From assembly GCA_036504595.1 (NCBI GenBank), contig DASXUX010000074.1:90842-154841 (forward strand): DNA of 64,000 nt, read 5' to 3'. The notes beneath the pieces were generated by a model, which was not told the origin of the DNA, did no database searches, and saw only the letters and a program-made list of their open reading frames with translations. The stretch's first letter is position 1. Every line of letters begins with the position of its first letter. Shown in pieces: positions 26,914 through 35,642 of the stretch. The DNA is from DASXUX01 sp036504595 (GTDB taxonomy: Bacteria; Planctomycetota; SZUA-567; H5-PLA8). The position numbers were made by a program, and so were the translations under genes.

Positions 26914-27867
26914 ATGAGAGCACTGTTACTTTGCGCCTTGGCTCTGTCCATCTGCGGGTGGGGTGGGGAAGAGAAGAAGCTCACGCCCGAAGCCCGCCGG
27001 CGCGAGTATGAATCTGTGCAGAAGGAACTGGAAGCCGCGCGCCCGGAGAACGATGCCACGCGCGAACAAGTCCTCGTCTACATTGAACTGGCGGTCGAAA
27101 AGTACGGCAAGTTTGCCAACGACAATCCGCAAACGACCGAAGGTTTTGAGGCCGCTTCGACGCTCGCCGGACTGCTCGGAAAGACCGGCCACAAGGACGC
27201 GCTGAAATATGCGGAACTGTCCGTGGCGGTAGCGCCCAAAGCTGGAGTCGATCCTAAACGCATCGCGTTGTGTTTGGCCATGGTCGCCAGCGGCCGCCTG
27301 CAAAAGGAGGATCTTAAGGGCTCGAAAGAGGCGCTCGAAAAGATCAAGGAACTCGACCAGCAGTTCTACGATACGCTGACCGCCCAGTTCAAGCAGGCCG
27401 AAGAAGCCATGACTGCGCAGAAGTCTGCCGGCGACAAACTGAAGGTCGGCAACGAGCCGTTCCCCATCGAAGAGAAAGACATCAACGGCAATCCTTTTTC
27501 CCTGAAGGCGCTGCGCGGCAAAGTCGTGCTCATCGATTTCTGGGCCACGTGGTGCGGCCCGTGCATGGCCGAAATCCCGAATGTCGTGCGCCTGTACAAG
27601 GAGCAGCAGAAAAACGGTTTTGAAGTCGTCGGCATCAGCCTGGACAAAGACAAGGGCGCGATCGCCAATGCAATGCAGGAGCACGAGATGACCTGGCCGG
27701 TCGTCTCCGATTTTGGCGGCTGGCAAAGCGCCATCGCTCAAAAGTGGGGCATCCGCAGCATCCCCGCCACATACCTGCTCGACCGCCGCGGCATCATCCG
27801 CCACGTCAACCTTCGCGCCGACGACCTGGCCAAAGCCGTGAAGGAATTGCTGACGGAACTGAAGTAA
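26914..27867 (+). CDS. Secreted TlpA-type thiol-disulfide protein
   Basis: 317 residues; the ATG at 26914 is preferred over 26908 because it lies 9 bases after AGGAG. Signal peptide 1-16 region (LLLCALALSICGWG), possibly a lipoprotein-like Cys. Residues about 20-170 are helical, TPR-like. Residues about 180-315 form a TlpA/ResA thioredoxin with the redox pair in FWATWCGPC (about 213) and cis-Pro in SIPATYLLD. Such proteins reduce disulfides outside the cytoplasm, for example in cytochrome c maturation. The gene ends in a heptamer hairpin shared with the mannosidase. Confidence 0.88.
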   Translation: MRALLLCALALSICGWGGEEKKLTPEARRREYESVQKELEAARPENDATREQVLVYIELAVEKYGKFANDNPQTTEGFEAASTLAGLLGKTGHKDALKYAELSVAVAPKAGVDPKRIALCLAMVASGRLQKEDLKGSKEALEKIKELDQQFYDTLTAQFKQAEEAMTAQKSAGDKLKVGNEPFPIEEKDINGNPFSLKALRGKVVLIDFWATWCGPCMAEIPNVVRLYKEQQKNGFEVVGISLDKDKGAIANAMQEHEMTWPVVSDFGGWQSAIAQKWGIRSIPATYLLDRRGIIRHVNLRADDLAKAVKELLTELK

Positions 27868-27870
27868 CGA

Positions 27871-28074
27871 AGGGTTCAGGGTTCGGGGTTCAGGGTTCAG
27901 GGTTCGGTGGTGGCGGAAGGTTCTGCTGCTGTTCGGGGCTTTTTTTCGCTCGTGTTGTTCGTGGATGTAGCGGCGTTTTTCCTCGTTGAACGGCAACTGT
28001 CATGTGCCCGTGCCACAAAACCCTGACCCCTGAACCCCGACCCCTGAACCCCGAACCCTGAACCCTGAACCCTA
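27871..28074. repeat. AGGGTTC heptamer inverted repeat between convergent genes
   Basis: Left arm 27871-27905: five units of AGGGTTC/GGGGTTC, 3 bases after the TAA of the thioredoxin gene. Right arm 28021-28074: seven units of CCCTGAA/CCCCGAC, ending in the mannosidase stop codon (TAGGGTTCAGG on the minus strand). About 115 bases of non-repeat DNA form the loop. Confidence 0.93.
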
Positions 28075-31000
28075 TTTTTCAAACCTCACCTTCACGCTCG
28101 CAATCCCGTACGCCGGCACGCTCACCCGGAACCCGCCCTTGCTTGCCTTGGCGGTCGATTTCGCCAGGGGCTTTTCGAGCAGATCGACTTCTTCGGCGCC
28201 GGAAATGGCGCCCCACAGACCCGCGTTGAGCGACACCTTCGCCGTCGTCGCTTCGCCGCTGGTTTCATACAGGCGCACGATCAGCGCGCGCTCGTCTTCA
28301 GCTTTCTTGATCGATGAAACCAGCACGTTGCCCGGTTCGCAGCTCAGCAGTTCGGCCTGCTTCGGCAGCGTGCCTTTGTGAACGTCCGTTGGAACGACTT
28401 GCAGCGGCTGATTGAACGCCGCACCCATGCGCGTCAGATCGGCGGGAGTGAGCCCGGCCGGCACGGAGGCCGGCCCCACCGCGCCGTGCGGCGCCAGGGC
28501 CATTCGCATCTGGTGCTCGCCGATCTCAGGCAAAATGTCCGGATCGTAGCTCGACCGAATCAACGTCAGCCGCAGCGTCGAACCATCCAGCGAGTGCCCG
28601 TACTTGCAGTCGTTGAGCAGCGCGCAACCAGCGGTAGCGCCGGCCTCCGTGCCGGCCGGAGTTAGGGGTGAGGGGGCACCGCTCACATCCGCCCAGCGCA
28701 GCCCCGGCACTTCCTCGCCCTGGTTCTGCTCGCGCGCGATGGAGCCAAACGGAATTTCGTAGCGTGCCTTCGCATCGCTGAGCGCCAGCGGCATTTTCAG
28801 GCGCAGCGTCGGAATGCCAGTCTCTTTGGTGCCGCGTTCCAACCACAAGACCTTCAGCGAAATTTCCAGCCACGGCTGGCCGGCCTTCAGCGAGAACGTC
28901 ATGCTCATCGTCGAATCGTTCAGCTTCAGCGTGCCGCCCACCGACGCGATGTACGGCCCTTGCTCCTGGCCTTCGAAGGTTTCCCACTGCACCGGACAAA
29001 TTGTCAGTTTTGCATCGTTAAGCAGCCACGCGCTCATGATGCGCGGACGCTCCAGGACGTATTCCAGCACCGCCGTCGGCTTGTCGGAACTGGCCAGATT
29101 CACCCCCGTCTTCTTCTCGATCAGCTTGCTGATTCCGCCGCTCGCACGATCGAATTCGACAAACAGGAACTCGTTCTCCAGCGTGATCGGGCCCAGCGGC
29201 TGGCGCTCGGCGCCACGATAGCCGGTTGAACACTTCGCGCCTCCTTCGTAGGTGGGGAAATCCGCATCCTCGGCCACGTACGGCGTCCAGCCTTGAGCTT
29301 TTGCCGGAGAACCCTCTTCGACCACATAGGCCGCATACCCGAGTGATTTCGTCTGCGCTGGAAAAGCGAGGTCCACATACTGGTGTCCCCAGTAGTCGCC
29401 GCTCCCAATTTTCTGCGCCGGAAGTACTCTGCGGTCCGGCGTGCGAACGATGAAGCGCTTTGAATTCAGATCGCCGGCCTGCGATCCGGTGTGAGCGTCC
29501 CAGACGCTGACTTTCACCACTTCCTGCCGGTCCCAGGCCGTCGGATTGAACACGACATACGGCCGCGGCCCGTCCGCGACATGTCCCGCGGGCGACAGCG
29601 CTCCAAACGACGTGTCGCGCCCAATGCCGCCGCCGAAGGCTACGCTGGCCAGCTCCGGCGTTTGTGGCGCAGGCTGTCTAGCCTGCGGCAGGCTGGACAG
29701 CCCGCCCCACGACGTGTCCACGCGCGACGCCAGCGCGCGATACGTCTGTGTCTTGATCATGCTGGTCGCGGCGGCGATTTTCTGGAACAGCCCGTGCGTG
29801 TAATCGCGGGTGGCTCGCACGCCGGACCCCGGCAGGATGTCGTGGAAGTGATTGAACAGCGTGTCGATCCACGCGGCGCGCAGTTTGTCGGCCGGATAGT
29901 TTTTCTTCAGCACGCGCCAGCCGATGCTCGCAGCCGTCTCGGCTTCGACCATGTAGTTTTCGCTGTAGCGGTTGATCTTCTTGATCAGCGTCTGCGTCGT
30001 GTAGCAGCCGGTGAACTCGAAATTCAGTTCCTTATTGACGACGGGCAGATCGTCTGGAAGCTGTTTGGCGATCGTCTCGAAGTACGCCTTCGCCGTGCTG
30101 AACTTGAAACTCGGATAGATCGGCCACCCGTTCATGTCGCGGCAGCGCAGCAGATCCCGCCGCGTCGGGCCGCCGCCATGATCGCCGATTCCGTAGACGT
30201 ACAGCCAATCGCGCAGCTTCGTCTTCTGACAGTAATCGAGCAGCCACGCGGTGCGATGCGTCCCGATGTGATCGTTGTACCAACTGGCATCGAGGAACAC
30301 GAGAACCCGCGAGCCGTCCTGGCCCTGCCACCAGAACAGCGGCATGTCGTAGCGGTTCTCAAATCCCGGCCGGCACATGTAGTAGTACTTCACGCCGCCG
30401 CGCGTATCGATTCCCGGAACCGTGAACGCATGGCCGAACGTGTCGGGCTCCCAGTCGATCGGCTGGTCGGCCGGCTTGATGCCAAAGTTCTCCTGGATGT
30501 AACGGCGCGTGTAAAGCAGGTGCCGCGCGAGCGATTCGCCCGAAACGATGTTCTTTTCACCTTCGACCCAGTGCGCCGCGGTGATCTCCCAACGCCCTTC
30601 CTTCACGCGCCGCTGAATCTGCTCGAACAACTCCGGGTTGTACTCCTGCATGAGCGCGTAGACAGACGCCTGGCTTTGTGAAAAGCGGAACTCGGGGAAC
30701 TCCTCCATCAGCTTCAGCACGGTGGTGAACGTGTCGTTAGTCGTCGCGACGGTCTCCGCCCAGGACCACATCCAGTTCATGTCGATGTGCGCGTGGCCGA
30801 CGCAGTGAGCCGTGTAGGTCTTCGCGACTTCACCGATCGGCGCGAGAATCTGTTCGGCTTTCAGCACTGCCGTTTCGACCTGGTCGGAGCGGCCCGCGCT
30901 GACCACGTCGGCCACGCACTTCGCGGCCCGCTGCAAGAGTTCGTTCCAACTTGCGGCTCGGTCTGGATGTGCGGCCGTGAGTCTCTCGGCGAACTCGAAC

Positions 31001-31086
31001 TCAGCGATGAAACGTTCAGCCATGTGATTCTGATTCGCGGCAAGAAGCGATAGCGACTGCTTGAGTTGCTGAGAAGCTGTAGTCAT
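28072..31086 (-). CDS. Alpha-mannosidase, glycoside hydrolase family 38
   Basis: 1004 residues; start at the ATG at 31086 (AGGAAC upstream) because the catalytic domain needs no more N-terminus. The GH38 zinc and substrate motif HAHIDMNWMW is at about residue 105. EPDTFGHA (about 205) carries the aspartate expected to be the nucleophile, and GDHGGGPTRRD (about 302) holds another zinc ligand. No signal peptide, so probably cytoplasmic. Three repeat-derived segments interrupt the non-catalytic C-terminal beta domains: C at residues 461-474 (LSSLPQARQPAPQ), A at about 810-818 (AGTEAGAT) and A at about 870-878 (GPASVPAG). Confidence 0.92.
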   Translation of the reverse strand: MTTASQQLKQSLSLLAANQNHMAERFIAEFEFAERLTAAHPDRAASWNELLQRAAKCVADVVSAGRSDQVETAVLKAEQILAPIGEVAKTYTAHCVGHAHIDMNWMWSWAETVATTNDTFTTVLKLMEEFPEFRFSQSQASVYALMQEYNPELFEQIQRRVKEGRWEITAAHWVEGEKNIVSGESLARHLLYTRRYIQENFGIKPADQPIDWEPDTFGHAFTVPGIDTRGGVKYYYMCRPGFENRYDMPLFWWQGQDGSRVLVFLDASWYNDHIGTHRTAWLLDYCQKTKLRDWLYVYGIGDHGGGPTRRDLLRCRDMNGWPIYPSFKFSTAKAYFETIAKQLPDDLPVVNKELNFEFTGCYTTQTLIKKINRYSENYMVEAETAASIGWRVLKKNYPADKLRAAWIDTLFNHFHDILPGSGVRATRDYTHGLFQKIAAATSMIKTQTYRALASRVDTSWGGLSSLPQARQPAPQTPELASVAFGGGIGRDTSFGALSPAGHVADGPRPYVVFNPTAWDRQEVVKVSVWDAHTGSQAGDLNSKRFIVRTPDRRVLPAQKIGSGDYWGHQYVDLAFPAQTKSLGYAAYVVEEGSPAKAQGWTPYVAEDADFPTYEGGAKCSTGYRGAERQPLGPITLENEFLFVEFDRASGGISKLIEKKTGVNLASSDKPTAVLEYVLERPRIMSAWLLNDAKLTICPVQWETFEGQEQGPYIASVGGTLKLNDSTMSMTFSLKAGQPWLEISLKVLWLERGTKETGIPTLRLKMPLALSDAKARYEIPFGSIAREQNQGEEVPGLRWADVSGAPSPLTPAGTEAGATAGCALLNDCKYGHSLDGSTLRLTLIRSSYDPDILPEIGEHQMRMALAPHGAVGPASVPAGLTPADLTRMGAAFNQPLQVVPTDVHKGTLPKQAELLSCEPGNVLVSSIKKAEDERALIVRLYETSGEATTAKVSLNAGLWGAISGAEEVDLLEKPLAKSTAKASKGGFRVSVPAYGIASVKVRFEK
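28453..28479. repeat. A element, inverted copy in the mannosidase gene
   Basis: CCGGCCGGCACGGAGGCCGG core on the plus strand. In the minus-strand gene it reads GPASVPAG, the same phase as in plus-oriented copies. Outer GTAGCG arms are missing. Confidence 0.82.
28634..28677. repeat. A element fused to the right end of a B element
   Basis: GTAGCGCCGGCCTCCGTGCC followed by GGCCGG, then GTTAGGGGTGAGGG, the B tail. The protein reads SPLTPAGTEAGAT. Confidence 0.88.
29665..29705. repeat. C element inside the mannosidase gene
   Basis: GCAGGCTGTCTAGCCTGC followed by GCAGGCTGGACAGCCCGC, two palindromes of the kind found intergenically at 38.7 kb, here translated in frame as LSSLPQARQPAPQ. Confidence 0.85.
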
Positions 31087-31278
31087 GGCAGAGTTCCTGA
31101 AAAGGAGTTTTGCTCCGCGCGTCGGCAGAGCTTGGCGATTTGTCCGACTGAGTGGAATGCCGACTGTATGGCGCGCGATTTTTTTTGCAAGAAGGGAAGG
31201 TCGGGAGTCGCGATTGATGGGTGCATGTCCGGACCTGCTGATGTTATTTTCCTCTGCCGGCGCTGATGGAAAGTTTTG

Positions 31279-31357
31279 AACCGCAAAGACGCGAAGGCGC
31301 AAAGATCGGATCCTTGGTTAAGAGATCTTCTTTGCGTCTTTGAGCCTTTGCGGTTCA
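31279..31357. repeat. GCAAAGACGC-type inverted repeat
   Basis: AACCGCAAAGACGCGAAGGCGC pairs with CTTTGCGTCTTTGAGCCTTTGCGGTT around about 30 bases. It lies in the 408-base gap between the divergent mannosidase and rex genes; the remainder of the gap holds the Rex site and no gene. Same word as at 8997. Confidence 0.85.
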
Positions 31358-31449
31358 AAGAGCAGCACGGCACCGCCACCACAGGCGAGATCGACCTCAA
31401 CTTTTCACAATTACGATTGTTCGTGAAATATGTTGATTCGAAATATAAT

Positions 31450-31467
31450 TTGTGATAGAATTCACAG
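31450..31467. promoter_or_regulatory. Rex-binding operator upstream of rex
   Basis: TTGTGATAGAATTCACAG agrees with the Rex consensus TTGTGAANNNNTTCACAA at nearly every defined position. It lies 28 bases before the rex start codon, in AT-rich DNA (about 31410-31490) that looks like a promoter. Autoregulation by Rex in response to NADH/NAD+ is the natural reading. Confidence 0.82.
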
Positions 31468-31494
31468 TGTGAAAACAATCACAGCGAGGAACCT

Positions 31495-32235
31495 ATGAAC
31501 CAAACCCGAATCTCTAAGAAGACCATCTCGCGCATAAGCTCCTATCGAAGAATGCTTTATAACTTCGGAATCGCTGGAAATACCAACGTTTATTCACACC
31601 AAATCGCCGGCTTTTGCGGCGTAACTCCCGCGCAAGTTCGCCGCGATTTGATGTCCGTGGGCTACTCCGGCAGCCCCAATCGCGGCTACAACGTTCAGGC
31701 CCTGATCAAGAGTATCGGCGACTTCTTGGACGAACCGCACGGGCAGCCCGTCGCGCTGATCGGCGTCGGTAATCTCGGCCGCGCGATCCTCGCGTACTTC
31801 GCAGGCCGGCGTCCCAAGCTCTCCATCGTCGCGGCGTTCGACGTGGTGCCCGAGCGCATCAATCGCGCGATTCACGGCTGCCGCTGCTATCACGTGAACA
31901 GTTTTCCTGAAGTTGCCAAACGCGAAGGCATCAGCGTCGGCATTATCACGACACCGGCGGATACGAGCCAGGCGATTGCCGACACGATGGTGGACAACGG
32001 CGTGCGCGGCATCCTTAATTTCGCGCCGCTCTCGCTGAAAGTTCCGCCCAGCGTTTACGTCGTGGACATGGACATGATCACCGCGCTGGAAACGGTCGCT
32101 TACTTCGCTCGTCAATCCGAAGAGTACATCGCGCGCGTGCCGGAGGACGACACGGTTGAATCATCCGCGTCAGAACCGGTCGTTGAATCCGAGAAAGTCT
32201 CCGGGCATCCGCAATCCGGAAGCGCGAATCCGTAG
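31495..32235 (+). CDS. rex: Redox-sensing transcriptional repressor Rex
   Basis: 246 residues. Winged helix residues about 8-80 (ISSYRRMLYNF, VTPAQVRRDLMSVGYSG), then a Rossmann fold with GVGNLGRAIL (about 87-96) and the C-terminal helix (VAYFARQSEEY). Rex binds NADH and leaves its operators when the NADH/NAD+ ratio rises, turning on fermentation and hydrogenase genes. About 35 extra acidic residues follow the usual end. First gene of an operon with a hydrogenase-domain sensor kinase, a receiver-kinase and hydG, and preceded by its own operator. Confidence 0.95.
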   Translation: MNQTRISKKTISRISSYRRMLYNFGIAGNTNVYSHQIAGFCGVTPAQVRRDLMSVGYSGSPNRGYNVQALIKSIGDFLDEPHGQPVALIGVGNLGRAILAYFAGRRPKLSIVAAFDVVPERINRAIHGCRCYHVNSFPEVAKREGISVGIITTPADTSQAIADTMVDNGVRGILNFAPLSLKVPPSVYVVDMDMITALETVAYFARQSEEYIARVPEDDTVESSASEPVVESEKVSGHPQSGSANP

Positions 32236-32259
32236 TGCTGGTTTGGGAGTAGGACGAAA

Positions 32260-34266
32260 ATGCGGCCTGCGTTCGATCAGAGCTTTGTAACGACGATCCA
32301 CGAACGATGCCGCTCGTGCTACACCTGCGTTCGCGAATGTCCCGCCAAAGCCATTCAGATCGCTGAAGGCCACGCCAAGATTCTGGGCGCCCGCTGCATT
32401 GCTTGCGGCAACTGCGTGCGCGTTTGCAGCCAAAAGGCCAAACAGGTTGTCAGCAGCATTTCGGACGTCGAGCAACTTCTGGCCGGACCGGTGCCGGTGA
32501 TCGCCTGCGTCGCGCCTAGTTTTCCGGCGGAGTTTGCCGGTACGGACTACACGCGCGTCGTGGGCATGCTGCGCGAGCTGGGCTTTGCGGCGGTTCATGA
32601 AGTGGCCTTCGGCGCCGATCTTGTCAGCCGCGCCTACGCGAAACTGCTCAAGGATTCGCCGTCACGGCGTTTCATCGCGACGACGTGTCCGGCTGCGGTC
32701 GGGTACATCGAGCGCTACTACCCGCATCTGGTGGACGTGCTGGTGCCGATCGTCTCGCCCATGGTGGCCACGGCGCGAGCGCTGCGGAAGCTGAACTCTG
32801 ACGAAATGCGCATCGTCTTTATCGGGCCGTGCATTGCGAAGAAAGTCGAAGCCGGCAGCCAGTCGCGCCCGCAGGAAATCGACGCCGTGCTGACGTTCGC
32901 TGAACTTCGCGAAATGCTGGCCGCCCATGAAGTGACCGAAGCGTCCGCGTCTCCCAGCGAATTCGATCCCCCGCATCCAGCGCGCGGCGTGCTGTACGGC
33001 ATCAAGCGCGGCATGCTCCAGGCCGCCGGTCTGGACGAAGACCTGCTCGCCGGGCAAACCATTGCCGCGCACGGGCGCGTGGATTTCGTCAACGCGATCG
33101 AGGAGTTCGATTCAGGCCAACTCGAGACCAAGTTTCTGGAAGTGCTCTGCTGCCGTGGCTGCATCATGGGGCCGGGCATGAGCAAGCAGATGCCCATGTT
33201 CCACCGGCACTCGCAAGTCGGCCAGTATGTCCGGCAACGCATGGCTCGCTACGACGCGGAGCGCTGGGCGGCGGATATGCAGGAACTCGGCGACGTGGAC
33301 CTGCGCCGGACCTATCAGGCCAATGACCAGCGCATTCCGCTTCCCTCTAAGGAGGAACTGCAGCAGACGCTTTGCCGGCTGGGCAAACTCAAGCCGGAAG
33401 ATGAGCTCAACTGCGGCGCCTGCGGTTACGACACCTGCGTCGAACACGCCATCGCCATTCACCGGCATCTCGCCGAAAACGAAATGTGTCTGCCGTATAC
33501 CATTGAGCGGCTGCATCAGACGATCAAGGAGCTGGCGCATTCGCAGGAACAGTTGGACGACACCCGCGAAGCGCTTCATCAATCCGAGAAACTCGCGACC
33601 ATGGGCCAGCTCGCCGCCGGTGTGGCTCACGAAATCAACAATCCGCTGGGCGTGGTGCTGATGTACGCGCACCTGCTGCTGGAAGGAATCAACGGCGAAG
33701 ATCCGCTGCACAAGGATCTCGCGATGATTGCGCAACAGGCCGATCGCTGCAAGAAGATCGTCTCGGAGCTGCTGAATTTCGCGCGCGAAAGCAAGGTGCT
33801 CTACCAGACCGCCGACTTGAAGGACTTGGTCGAACGCAGCCTGCATAACGTGCCAGCGCCGGCGAACATCGCCGTCAACGTGATGCATGAGCTTGAGGAC
33901 ACGGCGTGCGAGGTCGATCCGGACCAGATCGCACAGGTTCTGACGAACCTGATCGACAATGCCTTCGCCGCGATGCCGAACGGCGGCACGCTCACGGTGC
34001 GCACGCATGGCAGCGAGCAGCGGGTTGCGTTGAGCGTGCAGGACACTGGCGTCGGAATTCCCAAGGAGATCATTGGCAAGATTTTCGAGCCCTTCTTCAC
34101 GACAAAGCAGATTGGGCTCGGTACCGGCCTGGGGTTGGCGGTCACATACGGCATCGTGAAGGCGCACAGCGGCGACATTTCCGTAAAGAGCAACGCCGAT
34201 CCGGCGGCAGGACCGACGGGCACGACTTTCACAGTGAATTTGCCGCGCCGGCCGAACAGCCAGTAG
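32260..34266 (+). CDS. Sensor histidine kinase with ferredoxin and [FeFe]-hydrogenase-like domains
   Basis: 668 residues. Order: two [4Fe-4S] motifs (CRSCYTCVRECP about 17; CIACGNCVRVC about 48); an [FeFe]-hydrogenase large-subunit-like domain with reduced H-cluster loops TTCPAAVGYIE (about 139), GPCIAKKVE (about 188) and LCCRGCIMG (about 294); a further Fe-S motif CGACGYDTC (about 385); a helical linker; and HisKA/HATPase with H-box GVAHEINNP (His about 456) and GLGTGLGLA. No signal peptide or membrane span. All H-cluster-ligating cysteine positions except the second of L1 appear kept, so it may bind an H-cluster or a simpler Fe-S cluster and sense H2 or redox state. Confidence 0.9.
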   Translation: MRPAFDQSFVTTIHERCRSCYTCVRECPAKAIQIAEGHAKILGARCIACGNCVRVCSQKAKQVVSSISDVEQLLAGPVPVIACVAPSFPAEFAGTDYTRVVGMLRELGFAAVHEVAFGADLVSRAYAKLLKDSPSRRFIATTCPAAVGYIERYYPHLVDVLVPIVSPMVATARALRKLNSDEMRIVFIGPCIAKKVEAGSQSRPQEIDAVLTFAELREMLAAHEVTEASASPSEFDPPHPARGVLYGIKRGMLQAAGLDEDLLAGQTIAAHGRVDFVNAIEEFDSGQLETKFLEVLCCRGCIMGPGMSKQMPMFHRHSQVGQYVRQRMARYDAERWAADMQELGDVDLRRTYQANDQRIPLPSKEELQQTLCRLGKLKPEDELNCGACGYDTCVEHAIAIHRHLAENEMCLPYTIERLHQTIKELAHSQEQLDDTREALHQSEKLATMGQLAAGVAHEINNPLGVVLMYAHLLLEGINGEDPLHKDLAMIAQQADRCKKIVSELLNFARESKVLYQTADLKDLVERSLHNVPAPANIAVNVMHELEDTACEVDPDQIAQVLTNLIDNAFAAMPNGGTLTVRTHGSEQRVALSVQDTGVGIPKEIIGKIFEPFFTTKQIGLGTGLGLAVTYGIVKAHSGDISVKSNADPAAGPTGTTFTVNLPRRPNSQ

Positions 34267-34389
34267 GCAGGAGGCGGTAGGCAGGAGGCAGTCATTAGCC
34301 ATGGGTCATTAGTCATTAACGGCAGAAACGAAAAGAAGCAAAGACCTGCTTCTGTTTGCTGTTAATGACCAATGACAAATGACCAATGA
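34264..34389. repeat. Heptamer arrays between the two signalling genes
   Basis: Starts at the TAG stop of the sensor kinase with TAGGCAG/GAGGCGG units (34264-34290). Then GTCATTA-type units (34291-34318) pair with ATGACCA-type units (GTTAATG, ACCAATG, ACAAATG, ACCAATG at 34361-34388). The hairpin ends about 20 bases before the next start codon and is probably within the operon mRNA. Confidence 0.88.
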
Positions 34390-34409
34390 CTTTCGTTAGG
34401 AAGAAGCAC

Positions 34410-35642
34410 ATGACGGAATCGATGCGCATTCTAATTGTGGACGATGAGATGGGCATGCGGCTCGGCGCGCAGCGTGCCCTTTCCGATTTCGTCGTGAATT
34501 TGCCGGATGTCAACGGCGATGTGCGCTTCAATGTCGATGTGGCCGGAACAGGCGAAGAAGCCCTGAAGAAGATCGCGGAATCCGCGCCGGACCTTCTGCT
34601 GTTGGACCACAAACTGCCGGGCATCAGCGGGCTCGACATCCTGGGGAAGATCGTCCAGGAGAAGCCTGAAATCCTGACGATCATGATCACGGCCTACGCG
34701 TCGCTCGATACCGCCATTACGGCGACAAAGCGCGGCGCGTATGACTTCCTCGCCAAACCGTTCACGCCCACGGAACTGAAGGCCTCCGTCCGCAAAGCCG
34801 TCCGGCATCTGATTGTCTTGCGCCAGGCGCGGAAACTCGCGCTCGAAAAACGGCAGGTGCGGTTTCAGTTCATCTCGGTCGTCGCGCATGAACTCAAAGC
34901 GCCGCTGGCCGCCATCGAAGGCTACTTGCAGATCATCTCATCACGTACGCTGGGCCAGGATCTCGGCGCGTACGATCAGGTGATCGAGCGCAGCATGGTG
35001 CGCGTGCAGGGCATGCGCAAGATGATCATGGACCTGCTGGACTTGACGCGCATCGAATCGGGGACCAAGACGCGTGAGGTAGTCGAAGTGGACGTGCGCA
35101 AGATCGCGGCTGCGGCGATCGACACCGTTATGGCCGATGCGAAAGCACGGCAGATCACGGTGCAGCTCAACGCGCCCGAACCCGTTCAGATGATCGGCGA
35201 CCCCGGTGAGGTCGAGATCGTGCTCAACAACCTCATCACCAACGCCGTGAAGTACAACCGGAACGGCGGCCGCGTGGATTGCACGCTGACGGTAGCGCCG
35301 GCGTCCCTGCCGGCCGGGGAGATGGTCAAGATTGTCGTCAAAGACACAGGCATTGGAATGAGCAAGGAGGAGACTGACCGGCTGTTCAACGACTTTGTGC
35401 GCATCAAGAACGAAAAGACCCGGTCCATTCTCGGCTCCGGACTGGGGCTCTCGATTGTCAAGAAACTGGCTCAGCTTAACGGCGGCGAGGCCGTCGTGAC
35501 CAGCCAGCCCGATAAGGGCAGTGTCTTTACCGTGACGCTGCAACAAAAACCACCCGTGCCGGATACAAACTCGGCTCCGAGCTTTTCTTCGGCTCCGACA
35601 GTTGGTGGTTCCACCAAAAAACCAGGAACCAGCGAATCATGA
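34410..35642 (+). CDS. Receiver domain-histidine kinase hybrid
   Basis: 410 residues from the ATG at 34410. Residues 4-125: receiver domain with acidic pair VDDE (8-11), phospho-acceptor Asp in LLLLDHKLPG (about 66) and Lys in FLAKPF. Residues about 150-220: HisKA (ISVVAHELKAPLAAIEGY). Residues about 260-390: HATPase (LNNLITNAVKYN, DTGIGM, GSGLGLSIV). This receiver-first arrangement suits a relay from the preceding Fe-S/hydrogenase sensor. An A element adds VAPASLPAG at residues 295-303, at a turn of the ATPase domain before the G1 box. No DNA-binding domain, so another output must exist. Its stop overlaps the hydG start (ATGA). Confidence 0.9.
   Translation: MTESMRILIVDDEMGMRLGAQRALSDFVVNLPDVNGDVRFNVDVAGTGEEALKKIAESAPDLLLLDHKLPGISGLDILGKIVQEKPEILTIMITAYASLDTAITATKRGAYDFLAKPFTPTELKASVRKAVRHLIVLRQARKLALEKRQVRFQFISVVAHELKAPLAAIEGYLQIISSRTLGQDLGAYDQVIERSMVRVQGMRKMIMDLLDLTRIESGTKTREVVEVDVRKIAAAAIDTVMADAKARQITVQLNAPEPVQMIGDPGEVEIVLNNLITNAVKYNRNGGRVDCTLTVAPASLPAGEMVKIVVKDTGIGMSKEETDRLFNDFVRIKNEKTRSILGSGLGLSIVKKLAQLNGGEAVVTSQPDKGSVFTVTLQQKPPVPDTNSAPSFSSAPTVGGSTKKPGTSES
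35292..35317. repeat. A element in the receiver-kinase gene
   Basis: GTAGCGCCGGCGTCCCTGCC-GGCCGG: central CTCCGT is GTCCCT here. Only the left arm and core are present. Translated VAPASLPAG. Confidence 0.85.

Noticed and set aside
27871..28074. Telomere-like or linear-replicon end repeats (GGGTTCA)
   Set aside because: Internal position between two complete genes and arranged as an inverted repeat like many other loci here.
32260..34266. Catalytic [FeFe] hydrogenase
   Set aside because: The loop motifs are altered and the domain is fused to a complete histidine kinase; a sensor is more likely.
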